A stretch of DNA of 38,988 bases from Candidatus Moraniibacteriota bacterium (GTDB taxonomy: Bacteria; Patescibacteriota; Minisyncoccia; Moranbacterales; GCA-2747515). The stretch covers positions 1-38,988 of the forward strand of contig JAGYLL010000004.1 in NCBI GenBank assembly GCA_018401135.1, in the 5' to 3' direction. This document shows, piece after piece, positions 7,841 through 16,579 of this stretch (positions within the stretch are counted from its first letter, which is position 1; every line of letters begins with the position of its first letter). The notes beneath the pieces are model-generated. The model searched no databases and was not told the origin of the DNA. It saw only the letters and a list, made by a program, of their open reading frames with translations. The position numbers were made by a program, and so were the translations under genes.

Positions 7841-8120
7841 CATATTAAAGAAATAAACAAGAAAAAAAGTTTATTCTTTTCTTTTATTTTTTGTTAAAGC
7901 GTTTGTAGTTTACGATTTTTCGTCTATAAACGCTTTCGCAAAAAATGGCATTTTGAAAAATTAGGATATGTAAGCGTTGTGTCTGAAAAAGCGAAAGTTT
8001 TTCGGGGGCAAAGAGCAACATAATAGAGTAGGAAAAAAATGCGAAACTAAAGACAAAGGGATTTCCCTTTGTCAACCGATTTTTCTTTGATATTTATATC
8101 AAAGAAAAGGTAAAAATAAG
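7841..8120 (+). promoter_or_regulatory. 23S rRNA leader with processing hairpins
   Basis: No gene. Structured leader: an AT-rich imperfect hairpin at about 7847-7880; AAAGCGTTT with AAACGCTTT around 7896-7938; a perfect GACAAAGGGA/TCCCTTTGTC hairpin at about 8053-8074; and a long TTTCTTTGATAT/ATATCAAAGAAA hairpin at about 8082-8107, next to the mature 5' end. These are plausible RNase III-type or anti-termination structures. No 16S or tRNA is present. Confidence 0.6.
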
Positions 8121-8616
8121 AACCAAAGATTGCGAGGGCACACGGTGGATGCCTTGGTTGAAGCGAGCGATGAAGGACGTGGAAGGCTGCGATAAGCCTC
8201 GGGGAGCTGTCAAACAAGCTGTGATCCGGGGATTTCCAAATGGGGTAACCCTTGTCGTTTACGACAAATCATTATCTGAATACATAGGGTAATGAAGCGA
8301 ACTCGGGGAATTGAAACATCTTAGTACCCGAAGGAAAAGAAAACAATAGTGATTCCGCAAGTAGTGGCGAGCGAACGTGGAAAAGTCTAAACCTTACTCT
8401 TTATGGGTAGGGGGTTGCGAGATGGTTTTACTCGTTTTATCGGGGTAAAAAACAATTTCTTAGCAAAACGTCTCTGGAAAGAGCGGTCAAAGAGGGTGAA
8501 AACCCCGTATGCGAAAAGTAATTGTTTTTTATGAGATCATTCTCAAGTAGGGCGGAGCCGGTGAAACTCCGTCTGAATCAGGGAGCACTAAACTTCCAAG
8601 ACTAAATATTGCTTCA

Positions 8617-8656
<40 letters not shown>

Positions 8657-10100
8657 CATCCCGAAAGGGAGATGAAATAGTACCTGAAACCGTGTGCCGA
8701 CAAAGAGTCAGAGTTCCGCCTCGGCGGGATGATGGCGTACTTTTGTAGAACGGGCCAGCGAGTTTGTTTTTGCGGCAGCTTAAGGGGCGATGCTCCGGAG
8801 GCACAGTGAAAGCGAGGCTTAATAGGCCGTTAGTCGTAAGAACAAGACCCAGCCGGGTGAGCTACGCATGAGCAGGATGAACCTCGGGTAACACTGAGAG
8901 GAGGTCCGAACCCACGCACCGTGCAACATGCGGGGATGACTTGTGCGTAGAGGAGAAATTCCAATCGAACTCGGCAATAGCTGGTTCCTTCCGAAATAGC
9001 TTAGGCGCGTTTCGTTAATAATCACGAGAGGTAGAGCTACTGAATGAGATTTCGCGGTTCGCCGTAGGAATTTCAATCAAACTCCGAATGCTTGTGATGG
9101 TATCGAAGCAGTCAGAACTCCGGGGCTAAGCTCGGAGCTCAAGAGGGGAACAGCCCAGACCGTCATCTAAGGTCCCTAAATCCATGCTCAGTGGTGAAGG
9201 AGGTGAGATTTCTCAGACACCTAGTAGGTTGGCAAAGCAGCCACCCTTTAAAGAGTGCGTAACAGCTCACTAGTTTAGAGATTTCGCGCCGAAATATAAC
9301 GGGCTTAAGCATGGTACCGAAGATACGGATCCGTCTTTGACGGGATGGTAGGAGAGCGTTCCTTGTGCATTGAAGCTGTAGGGTGACCCATGGTGGAGCG
9401 CAGGAAGTGAGAATGCTGGCATGAGTAACCGCAATCTTGGTGAGATTCCAAGACGCCGAAAGTCCAAAGGTTTCCCGCTATGTTAATCATCCGGTGAGTC
9501 GGTCCTAAGGCGAGGCCGAAAGGCAAATGATGGACAGCCGGTTAATATTCCGGCACCAATATACTATTCGATGGAGTGACGTATTGCTGTACCCTTTGCG
9601 CATTATTGATTTGCGTAGAGATACTGAGAATGTATGATAGGCAAATCCGTCATACAATAATTCGAGGTATCGATCGATTTTCTTGCTGCAAGAAATAAGA
9701 AAGGGGAGCGCGGTACCGGGAAAAGCTTCTAAGGTTCGTAGTATATTGTCCGTACCGAAAACCGACACAGGTGGACAGGGCGAGTAGCCCAGCGAATGAG
9801 TGATTTCGTTAAGGAACTCGGCAAAAACAGCTAGGCGTAACTTAGGGATATGCCTTGCCAGTGCCCGAACAGAGTATTTATAATAATGTATCAAGACATA
9901 TTTCTTAAGGTATTTGAATACTGTGTTCGGGTACTGGCCGCAGCGAAAGATCCCAACCGACTGTTTACCAAAACACAGGTCTCTGCAAAAGCGAAAGCTG
10001 AAGTATAGGGGCTGACACCTGACCAGTGCTGGAACGTTAACGGGAGCGGTGCAAGCCAATCCCAGCGCCAGTGAACGTCAGCGATAACTATAATCGTTCT

Positions 10101-10375
10101 AAGGTTTCGAATATTTTATAGAAATATAAAGTATTTGAAAGGACTGGAACGATTATGGTGTTTGTGAATTCATGAAATAATGCTGCCTCCTCACACAGCA
10201 ATGTGTGGTTGGTCCTTAAAAAATATGGCTATATGCTGGGAAGTATTTTTGTAAAAAAACAACTATCAGCAGGAAGTCTTTGTAAAAAGACCCCTCAGAG
10301 ATCATACGCCATACTCCTTTTGCCTAAGAATAAAAGGATGAAGATATGATCCTCGTGCATCAAGGAACGAAGATG
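10101..10375 (+). ncRNA. Group I intron in 23S rRNA (helix 69 region)
   Basis: The conserved core is visible: P2 (10192-10197 with 10202-10207, GCAA loop), P3 TATGGC (10224-10229) with GCCATA (10308-10313), P4 TGCTG (10234-10238) with CAGCA (10267-10271), P6 (10276-10281 with 10286-10291), P7 GATCATA (10300-10306) with TATGATC (10345-10351), P8 (10315-10321 with 10332-10338), and P9-like CATC/GATG (10358-10361 with 10372-10375). The R-like CTCAGAGATCATA and S-like AAGATATGATCC boxes are clear. A P1 candidate pairs exon ATAATCGTTCT (10090-10100) with GGAACGATTAT (10146-10156), with U10100 opposite G. A 16-bp AU hairpin with a GAAA loop (10105-10140) extends P1. No endonuclease ORF. Splice junctions are approximate. 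Confidence 0.9.
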
Positions 10376-10646
10376 AAATTCCTTGTCGGGTAAATTCCGA
10401 CCCGCATGAAAGTGTAACGAGTTGGGAACTGTCTCAACGAGAGTCGGTGAAATCGCAGTGGGGGTAAAGATGCCCCTTCCTACGGCAAGACGAAAAGACC
10501 CCGTGGAGCTTTACTATAACTTGGTATTGAATGAAAGTTTTGGTTGCCGAGCATAGGTGGGAGACTTTGATCCTCTCTGATTCCGGTCGAAGGGAGTCAT
10601 CAGTGGAATACCACCCTGTCGAAGTTTTCATTCTCACCCTGGACCG

Positions 10647-10786
10647 TTAGATATATCAATGGAAAAGTGGACTGAGAGTAAGCGAAACATAGTTTAGGTA
10701 ATAATGTTCTCTTGTCTTTAGAGAAAAGAGAAAAAATGTATTTTCTTTATTCCAGTCTTCATTCTTCTAAAATTAAGTATAACTAC
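10647..10786 (+). other. About 140-nt insertion at tip of 23S helix 79
   Basis: GGACCG (10641-10646) and CGGTCC (10787-10792) form the stem that in most bacteria carries only a short loop. Here about 140 AU-rich bases sit between them. Parts can pair weakly (near 10666-10675 with 10752-10762), but no group I core is seen. It may stay in the mature rRNA as an expansion or be cut out as an intervening sequence. Confidence 0.7.
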
Positions 10787-11059
10787 CGGTCCGGGGACAG
10801 TGCCAGTGGTAGTTTGACTGGGGCGGTCGCCTCCCAAAATGTAACGGAGGCGTTTACAAAGGCTGGCTAGGGACGGATGGAAATCGTTCTGATAGTGCAA
10901 ACGCAAAGCCAGCTTTACTGAAAGACTTACAAGTCGCTCAGTCACGAAAGTGGAAGTTAGTGAACCGACCATCACATGTTAGGAGTGTGGAAGATCATCG
11001 GATAAAAGTTACCCGGGGATAACAGGCTTATCGCGCCCAAGAGTTCATATCGACGGCGC

Positions 11060-11118
<59 letters not shown>

Positions 11119-11586
11119 TGGCTGTTCGCCAATTAAAGTGGTACGCGAGCTGGGTTCAAACCGTCGTGAGACAGGTTGGTCTCTATCTGCCATAGGCGTT
11201 TTGCTTAAGGGAGTCTTTTCCTAGTAATGAGAGGACCGAAAGAACGAACCTCTGGTGTATCGGCTGTTCCGCCAGGAGCACTGTCGAGTAGCTACGTTCG
11301 TGTGGAAGGGATAACCGCTGAAAGCATATAAGCGGGAAGCCCACCCTAAGATGAGGCAAATTTTGGTGCTTGCACCAATGATGTTTCCTGAAAGATGATC
11401 AGGTTGATAGGCTCCAGATGTAAGCTCTGTAAAGAGTTCAGTCGAGGAGTACTAATGAGCATTAATGATTTTTTGTTTTTATTTTTTGGCTTTTTTCTCG
11501 TGTCGTTAAAGACTTGAGAAAAAGGTTTCGGTTGACAGAGTGAAATATCTTTGTTATTTTCCTTCGTATACTATTTGATACGCATT

Positions 11587-11731
11587 ATTCTCGGTGCCTC
11601 GAGCGGAACGGGTACACCTGTTCCCATTTCGAACACAGCAGTTAAGCGTTCCAGCGCCGATGGTATCCCGCACTTTCTGTATGAACTATCGTACAAAAAG
11701 TGCGGGGGAGAGTAGGTCGGTGCCGAGAATA
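11587..11731 (+). rRNA. rrf: 5S ribosomal RNA, enlarged
   Basis: It shows the terminal stem ATTCTCGGTGCC/GGTGCCGAGAAT and conserved CCCATTTCGAACACAGCAGTTAAGC, CGCCGATGG and GAGAGTAGG. The span of about 145 nt exceeds the usual about 117-120. The extra length is in the helix IV arm, where CCGCACTTT and AAAGTGCGG pair and enclose a further CTGTATGAACTATCGTAC-type loop. Flanking bases extend the terminal stem (GCATTATTC/GAATAATGC), typical of the precursor. Confidence 0.93.
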
Positions 11732-11761
11732 ATGCGTGTCAAGAAAAACGATATACTATAG

Positions 11762-11785
11762 AAGCGTCCTCAAGAGGACGCTTTT
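11762..11785 (+). terminator. Rho-independent terminator of the rRNA unit
   Basis: AAGCGTCCT (11762-11770), loop CAAG, AGGACGCTT (11775-11783), then a short T run. The following gene's -10 element begins immediately at 11787. Confidence 0.85.
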
Positions 11786-11786
11786 G

Positions 11787-11795
11787 TGGTATACT
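11787..11795 (+). promoter_or_regulatory. Extended -10 promoter
   Basis: TTGTGGTATACT: TG at 11787-11788 and TATACT at 11790-11795, touching the terminator T tract. It drives the gene starting at 11825. Confidence 0.65.
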
Positions 11796-11824
11796 AAAAA
11801 AAGAATGATTTTTAAAAAAAATAT

Positions 11825-12646
11825 ATGCTTACAAGACAGAAAAAACAAACGATATATATTATTTTTTTCTTTATACTCTTTTTGGGTATTCTTGGTGGAG
11901 GTGTTCGAGTATTTTCTCCGAATCCTACTTGTACAGATGGTATAAAAAATCAAGGGGAGGAGGATATTGATTGTGGAGGTCCTTGTTTGTCTTGTAGTGA
12001 AAATATTGAAGCAGAGGATATTAAAGTTGTTGAGACAGCACTCCTTCCTGTTTCTTTTGGTATTTATGATACCGCAGCCTTCATTCAAAATCCTAATAAT
12101 CTTTTTGGTTCTGGAAACATTTCCTATACAGTTGAATTTATTAATGAAAATGGATTAATCCTTAAAACAGTAAAAGACAGAGCTTATATCCTTCCTGCTC
12201 AAGGAAGATACCTTATGCTTTTAGAAGAGAGGGTTGAGGGTTTTCCTGTTCGTGTTGAATTTCGCATTGATTCAATTACGTGGGAAAAATTTAGTGAATA
12301 TGAAGCACCATCTCTTACGATAACAAATAAAACTTTCGAAAAAGTTTCTTCAGGAACAGATTATGCGCTTGCTAAGGGTCTTGTCCGAAATCAAAGTCCT
12401 TATGATTTTGAAACAGTAGAAATTTATGTAGCACTTCGAAATGCTTTAGGAGAAATTATTGCTATAAATAAAACTGATATGCAAACGGTTCGCTCTAGTG
12501 AAAAAAGAGACTTTCCTGTCGTATGGAAGTATATTTTTGAAGGGGAAGTTACTTCGATAGATGCTCAAGCCATTACGAATATGTTTGAAAATCAAAATTT
12601 TATAAAACTCTTTTTTCCTGGAGGAAGATTTCAACAATATAAGTAA
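11825..12646 (+). CDS. Membrane-anchored protein with CxDG..DCGG motif
   Basis: 273 residues, function unknown. An N-terminal transmembrane anchor (about residues 9-29) is followed by a cysteine motif, CTDGIKNQGEEDIDCGGPC then LSC (about 37-58). This short Cys module is seen in many secreted bacterial proteins just after a signal or before adhesin-like domains. The remainder is mostly beta-strand (SFGIYDTAAFIQNPNN, YTVEFINENG, GLVRNQSPYDFETVEIYVALRN), like tandem immunoglobulin-like/FxLYD-type domains that carry extra-cytoplasmic cargo or contacts. It is likely exported and outward-facing. It has its own promoter after the rRNA terminator and ends 8 bases before rodA, suggesting co-transcription with rodA. 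Confidence 0.7.
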   Translation: MLTRQKKQTIYIIFFFILFLGILGGGVRVFSPNPTCTDGIKNQGEEDIDCGGPCLSCSENIEAEDIKVVETALLPVSFGIYDTAAFIQNPNNLFGSGNISYTVEFINENGLILKTVKDRAYILPAQGRYLMLLEERVEGFPVRVEFRIDSITWEKFSEYEAPSLTITNKTFEKVSSGTDYALAKGLVRNQSPYDFETVEIYVALRNALGEIIAINKTDMQTVRSSEKRDFPVVWKYIFEGEVTSIDAQAITNMFENQNFIKLFFPGGRFQQYK

Positions 12647-12654
12647 ATGAAATT

Positions 12655-13788
12655 ATGCTAAAAAAAGGTATCTCAGATATCAGCATTCTTTTGATTATCC
12701 CTTTTTTACTTATAGTATTGAGCTTGGTCACTTTGTATGGTTTCGGAGTTCCTTATTCTGAGGGAAGCCTTTATTATTTTCAAAGACAGGCACTTTTTTC
12801 TTGTGTGGCTTTTTTTGTAGGATTCCTTATGTTTAAACTTTCCTACAAAGCATTGAAGTTCATAAGTACCCCACTTTATTTTGGAGCCGTTCTTCTTTTA
12901 GGAATCGTTCTAATTTTGGGAGATTCTGTTCGTGGAACAGTCGGTTGGCTTGATTTTGGATTTATTAAGCTTCAGCCTGTAGAAATAGTGAAAGTCATTC
13001 TTATTTTTTTTCTTGCAAGTTTTTTCGTTGCAAAAAGAAATCTCTTTGGAGAAAGTGTTCGCATTGTAATTTCATTTGTACTCACAGGCGTCCTTGTTTT
13101 TCTTGTTCTTTTACAACCAGATTTTGGATCATCTCTGATACTTCTTGCTATTTGGGCAGGTATGCTTTTTGTTTCTGATATGAAAACACGTTATGTTTTA
13201 TACCTTCTTCTTATCGGAGCATTCGTTGCTGGAGGCTCTTGGTTCTTTCTTGAAGATTATCAGAAAAATCGTATTCTTACGACGATTAATCCTGAGGCTG
13301 ATGCACGAGGAAGTGGATATAATGTTTTACAATCTTTGGTTGCCATAGGATCAGGGGGTATAACGGGGAAAGGAATAGGAAATGGATCTCAATCACAACT
13401 TCTTTTTTTACCAGAAAAACACACAGATTTTATTTTTGCTGCTATAGTAGAAAATATAGGTTTGGTGGGGGCGATAACTATTCTTCTTCTGTACGGTATA
13501 CTTCTCCATCGAATAGCTTTCGTTGCTATTACTGCGGGAGACAGTTTCGGTTTTCTTATTGCCTCTGGAGTATACAGTATGTTATTTTTTCAAATAGTGA
13601 TAAATATTGGAATGAATATAGGATTGGTTCCTGTTACAGGAATTCCCTTGCCCCTCATAAGTTATGGAGGAAGCTCTCTTATAGCCACAGCACTTGGCTT
13701 GGGTATGGTTGCTAATATTGCCTATCAGAAACGTTTTTCGAAAGATGATGATAAAAAAATATGGCTTGACGAGGGGTCTTTCTCGTGA
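12655..13788 (+). CDS. rodA: RodA/FtsW-type SEDS peptidoglycan polymerase
   Basis: 377 residues, the usual length for RodA, with about ten transmembrane segments. SEDS signatures: LQPDFGSSLIL, GSGGITGKGIGNGSQ, FLPEKHTDFIFAAIVEN (the loop with conserved acidic residues) and PLPLISYGGSSLIATALGLGM at the C-terminus. SEDS proteins polymerise glycan strands from lipid II together with a class B PBP. It is more RodA- than FtsW-like because of LPEKHTDFIF, but the distinction from one sequence is not absolute. Follows the DCGG protein by 8 bases. Its last codons overlap the -35/-10 promoter of the next gene. Confidence 0.92.
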   Translation: MLKKGISDISILLIIPFLLIVLSLVTLYGFGVPYSEGSLYYFQRQALFSCVAFFVGFLMFKLSYKALKFISTPLYFGAVLLLGIVLILGDSVRGTVGWLDFGFIKLQPVEIVKVILIFFLASFFVAKRNLFGESVRIVISFVLTGVLVFLVLLQPDFGSSLILLAIWAGMLFVSDMKTRYVLYLLLIGAFVAGGSWFFLEDYQKNRILTTINPEADARGSGYNVLQSLVAIGSGGITGKGIGNGSQSQLLFLPEKHTDFIFAAIVENIGLVGAITILLLYGILLHRIAFVAITAGDSFGFLIASGVYSMLFFQIVINIGMNIGLVPVTGIPLPLISYGGSSLIATALGLGMVANIAYQKRFSKDDDKKIWLDEGSFS

Positions 13789-13794
13789 TATTCT
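13766..13794 (+). promoter_or_regulatory. Promoter of the zinc-ribbon/L25 genes
   Basis: TTGACG (13766-13771), a 17-base spacer and TATTCT (13789-13794), with TG one base before the -10. It overlaps the 3' end of rodA. Confidence 0.7.
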
Positions 13795-13818
13795 ATTAAG
13801 GTCGTAAGGTTATATTTT

Positions 13819-14145
13819 ATGCAATCTCCTGCTATACAAGGGTATCCTACGCAGTGTCCCGTATGCTCCTCTCATTACAATCATTCGGAGGAAACCGAAG
13901 TCATTTTCGAAAATCGTGGAGAAAGTGTTATCCACGTATCTTGTCAAAAATGCAAGAGTTTTTTTCTTTTTTCGTTGAGGATGAATCCGATGGGACTTGC
14001 AGGTATAGGTATGCTTACCGATTTAAATCGAGAAGAGGCTATATTTTTTTTAAATAAAAGAAGGCGTATTTCAAATGAGGAGATTCTTTCTGTTTATGTA
14101 GAATTAAAAAATGAAAAGGTGGGAGTAAACAATTTATTTTCTTGA
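13819..14145 (+). CDS. Small zinc-ribbon protein of unknown function
   Basis: 108 residues. Two CxxC pairs (CPVC near residue 14, CQKC near 53) make a zinc ribbon around a beta-rich core. The rest is helical and has basic stretches (NKRRRISNEEI). It has no transmembrane segment. The gene has its own promoter and precedes rplY by 17 bases, so the two may be co-expressed. The ribbon suggests nucleic-acid or protein contact; specific function not recognised. Confidence 0.65.
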   Translation: MQSPAIQGYPTQCPVCSSHYNHSEETEVIFENRGESVIHVSCQKCKSFFLFSLRMNPMGLAGIGMLTDLNREEAIFFLNKRRRISNEEILSVYVELKNEKVGVNNLFS

Positions 14146-14162
14146 AATTATTTTAAAGCACT

Positions 14163-14819
14163 ATGGATACTATTATATTGAAAGCAGACGTTCGCAAAGA
14201 AAGAACCTTAAGTCGTTTACGAAGAGAAGGGTATATCCCAGCAGTTGTTTATGGAAAAGAAGAAGGATCAGTCTCTCTTGAAATTTTTGGAAAAGATTTT
14301 ATAAAAATACATTCTCGCGTTGGTGAAAATGTTGTATTTGGGCTGAATCTTACGGGAGGAAAAAAATACAATGTGCTTGTGAGGGATATTGAACGACATC
14401 CACTTACAGGAGGTATTACGCATATAGATTTCTATGCTGTAAATATGAATGAAGAAGTAGAGACAACTGTTGAATTGGAATATAGAGGAGAATCTCCTTT
14501 GGTAAAAGGAGAAGGTGGTATTTTGGTAAGAAATATTGATGAGGTCGCGGTAAAGGCTTTACCAAAAGATATTCCATCAACTTTGATTGTAGATATTAGC
14601 ACACTTGTTTCTTTTGATGATGTTATTCATATAAAAGACCTTGTTGTTTCTGATGCAGTAGAAATTCTTGCTGATCCAGAAACAATTCTTGTTTCTGTCT
14701 CTCGACCACGAACAGAAGCTGATCTAGATGCTGACTCTCAACAACCAGATGTTTCTCAGGTAGAAGTTGTCGAAAAAGGAAAGAAAGAAAAAGATATTAT
14801 TGAAGAAGAGGTGAAGTAA
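14163..14819 (+). CDS. rplY: 50S ribosomal protein L25/TL5 (Ctc type)
   Basis: 218 residues with both domains of the long L25 form. The N-terminal 5S-rRNA-binding domain (LKADVRKERTLSRLRREGYIPAVVYG) extends to about residue 90 (HPLTGGITHIDFYAVN). The C-terminal TL5/Ctc beta domain (EVAVKALPKDIPSTLIVDIS, VSDAVEILADPETILVSV) ends at about 185, followed by a charged tail. L25 binds the loop E/helix IV region of 5S rRNA, so the enlarged 5S helix IV arm about 2.4 kb upstream is worth comparing. A good terminator follows. Confidence 0.95.
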   Translation: MDTIILKADVRKERTLSRLRREGYIPAVVYGKEEGSVSLEIFGKDFIKIHSRVGENVVFGLNLTGGKKYNVLVRDIERHPLTGGITHIDFYAVNMNEEVETTVELEYRGESPLVKGEGGILVRNIDEVAVKALPKDIPSTLIVDISTLVSFDDVIHIKDLVVSDAVEILADPETILVSVSRPRTEADLDADSQQPDVSQVEVVEKGKKEKDIIEEEVK

Positions 14820-14850
14820 GGTAAGCTTTTTAGAAATATCTTTTTTCAAA

Positions 14851-14880
14851 AGAAAGCATCTTTGCGGATGCTTTCTTTTA
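14851..14880 (+). terminator. Rho-independent terminator after rplY
   Basis: AGAAAGCATC (14851-14860), loop TTTGCG, GATGCTTTCT (14867-14876), then TTTA. It separates rplY from corA. Confidence 0.85.
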
Positions 14881-14896
14881 TAGTAAATATACGTAT

Positions 14897-15811
14897 ATGA
14901 TTTCCTATTTTTATCAAGATAAAAAACAAAACACTCTTACACAGCTTTCTTCCAAGAGGGACGGTGTATGGATTTCTGTTGAAAATCCTACCGAGGAAGA
15001 ATTAGAATATCTCCAAAAAGAGTTCCAGCTCGAAAGAGATTTATTACACGATGCTCTTGATCCCAATGAAGTCCCTCGAATGGAAAGTGAAGAGAGTGGT
15101 ATATATGTTTTTGTACAGACACCTTCCTATTCAAAAAAACTTGTCACTACTACACACCCTGTTCTTATTATTTTGGCAAAAGATGCCATCATAACATTTT
15201 CAAAAAATCATATGGATTTTTTAGATATTTTTGTTGATGAGAAAAAGGGAATACAAACTTCTCAACAAACGAGAGTATTGATAGAATTCTGGTTTGCTCT
15301 CAACAGAGCTTTCACAAAGCATTTGGCAAGAATAGGGAAGGAATTAAGAGGTTTAAGCTCAGATGTTGAGCATATTGGGGTAGATGATATTGCAAAATTT
15401 GTTGAATACGAAAAGACCTTGAGCGACTTTCTTTCTGTGCTTGTTCCTATGAAGGCAATTCTTCACCGATTACTTTCTGAGAAAAATATTCGTTTTGATG
15501 AAGAAGAAAAAGATCTTATGGAAGATATTTTCTTGGCAATGGGTCAACTTATAGAAACATCGCAATCTAGCCATAGGCATGTAGTTAATATCCGAGAGGC
15601 TTCTTCGGTGATTATGACACATACGTTGAATCGCTCTATACGCACACTTACCATTTTGACTATTGTTTTGAGCATTCCTATGATTCTCGGCTCTCTCTAC
15701 GGAATGAATGTTAATCTTCCTTTTGATGAAGCTTCTTGGATATTTCTAGCAATTATAGGAACCTCTTTTATTGGCATGGGTGCTGTCTTTGTTTTTCTTT
15801 TACGACGATAA
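14897..15811 (+). CDS. corA: CorA-family magnesium/divalent-cation channel
   Basis: 304 residues, typical length. A cytoplasmic alpha/beta funnel domain is followed by a long helix, then two C-terminal transmembrane segments: TM1 about 243-265 with the signature YGMNVNLPF (GMN motif) and TM2 about 275-300 ending in LLRR. CorA assembles as a pentamer and admits Mg2+ (or Co2+/Ni2+). The gene starts 17 bases after the rplY terminator. A palindromic hairpin follows it. Confidence 0.92.
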   Translation: MISYFYQDKKQNTLTQLSSKRDGVWISVENPTEEELEYLQKEFQLERDLLHDALDPNEVPRMESEESGIYVFVQTPSYSKKLVTTTHPVLIILAKDAIITFSKNHMDFLDIFVDEKKGIQTSQQTRVLIEFWFALNRAFTKHLARIGKELRGLSSDVEHIGVDDIAKFVEYEKTLSDFLSVLVPMKAILHRLLSEKNIRFDEEEKDLMEDIFLAMGQLIETSQSSHRHVVNIREASSVIMTHTLNRSIRTLTILTIVLSIPMILGSLYGMNVNLPFDEASWIFLAIIGTSFIGMGAVFVFLLRR

Positions 15812-15837
15812 ATACATAAGATCAGAAACACATTGCA

Positions 15838-15870
15838 CTCTATGAGCTCATAGAGGCTATACCTTTTTAT
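15838..15870 (+). terminator. Palindromic hairpin after corA
   Basis: CTCTATGAGCTCATAGAG (15838-15855) is a perfect 18-base palindrome; as RNA it folds with an AGCU loop. A CTTTTT run follows at about 15862. Probable weak terminator. Confidence 0.5.
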
Positions 15871-16289
15871 CATACAATTCATCGCAAATATAAAGGAATT
15901 CGAGGAATAATGATTTGTCTATAATCATTATCTTATGATTAGTAAAGATACTCTCAGAAAAGCAGAGATTTGATTTTTTAAGAAAAACACTCAATTCAAA
16001 TAAAATTCAACACCTTCCTGTAAAAAGAGAATCAGACAATGATAAGAAAAATTATTGAAGAAATTAAAAAAAATTAGATGGAAACATTATTATGTGGGAA
16101 AAGATCTATGAAAAGCCATCCTGTAGAGTATACTTTATCCAAAAAATCTGCTTCATTATTTTCAAAATAAACTCTCTCCCAGTAATCCATTGTCTTATTA
16201 GAGTTTCATAATTTTAACATACTCAAAAGTGCAATTTAGGGTGGCCTTATACAAGTGTATTGCAGTTTTTCTTTGGAGATTGTTTTATA
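15871..16289. other. Non-coding, degenerate stretch
   Basis: No open frame with coding character is seen. It contains a perfect 9-bp inverted repeat (ATAATGATT at 15907-15915, AATCATTAT at 15923-15931). Sequence just before the GIY-YIG relic probably derives from the same decayed gene. Confidence 0.5.
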
Positions 16290-16500
16290 CTTTCTCATAT
16301 GGAAATATGAAATTCTCCAGATAGACATTTCTGAGAGAAGGCTTGCAGAACATAGACGAGGTAAGACAAAGACAACGAAGAAATGACAAATATACAAGTT
16401 GTCTACACAGAAGAATATTCTTCGAGAGTCGAAGCCCGTTTCAGGAGAGAAATATTTAAAAACATCTGCAGGAAGAAAGTTTTTAAAGAAACAATTACCA
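16290..16500 (+). pseudogene. GIY-YIG nuclease relic next to tRNA
   Basis: One frame reads ISERRLAEHRRGKTKTTKK then a stop (about 16325-16385). A shifted frame gives VYTEEYSSRVEARFR (about 16399-16443), and another SGEKYLKTSAGRKFLKK (about 16441-16492). Together these match the second half of small GIY-YIG domain proteins (RRL.EH..G, EEY.sR.eA..RE..lK...GR.FLK). At least two frameshifts are present, so it is a pseudogene. The C-terminus runs straight into the tRNA-like sequence, an arrangement common for GIY-YIG genes in CPR genomes. Confidence 0.7.
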
Positions 16501-16504
16501 ATTT

Positions 16505-16579
16505 GGACCGGTAGCTCAGTTATTAGAGCATCGCCCCATCACGGCGAGGGTTGCGTGAGTTCGAGTCTCGTCCGGTCCA
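16505..16579 (+). tRNA. Degenerate tRNA-Asp-like sequence
   Basis: A cloverleaf can be drawn: acceptor GGACCGG/CCGGTCC, D stem GCTC/GAGC, anticodon stem TCGCC/GGCGA, and T loop TTCGAGT. The closest familiar relative is tRNA-Asp (loop CTGTCAC, variable GGGTC). Here the anticodon loop is CCATCAC, so position 33 is C instead of U and the anticodon would be ATC instead of GTC. The D loop lacks the GG pair. The T stem has two extra bases (GCGTGAG). The discriminator is A rather than G, and no CCA is encoded. Either an unusual tRNA or, more likely, a tRNA pseudogene beside the broken GIY-YIG gene. Confidence 0.6.
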
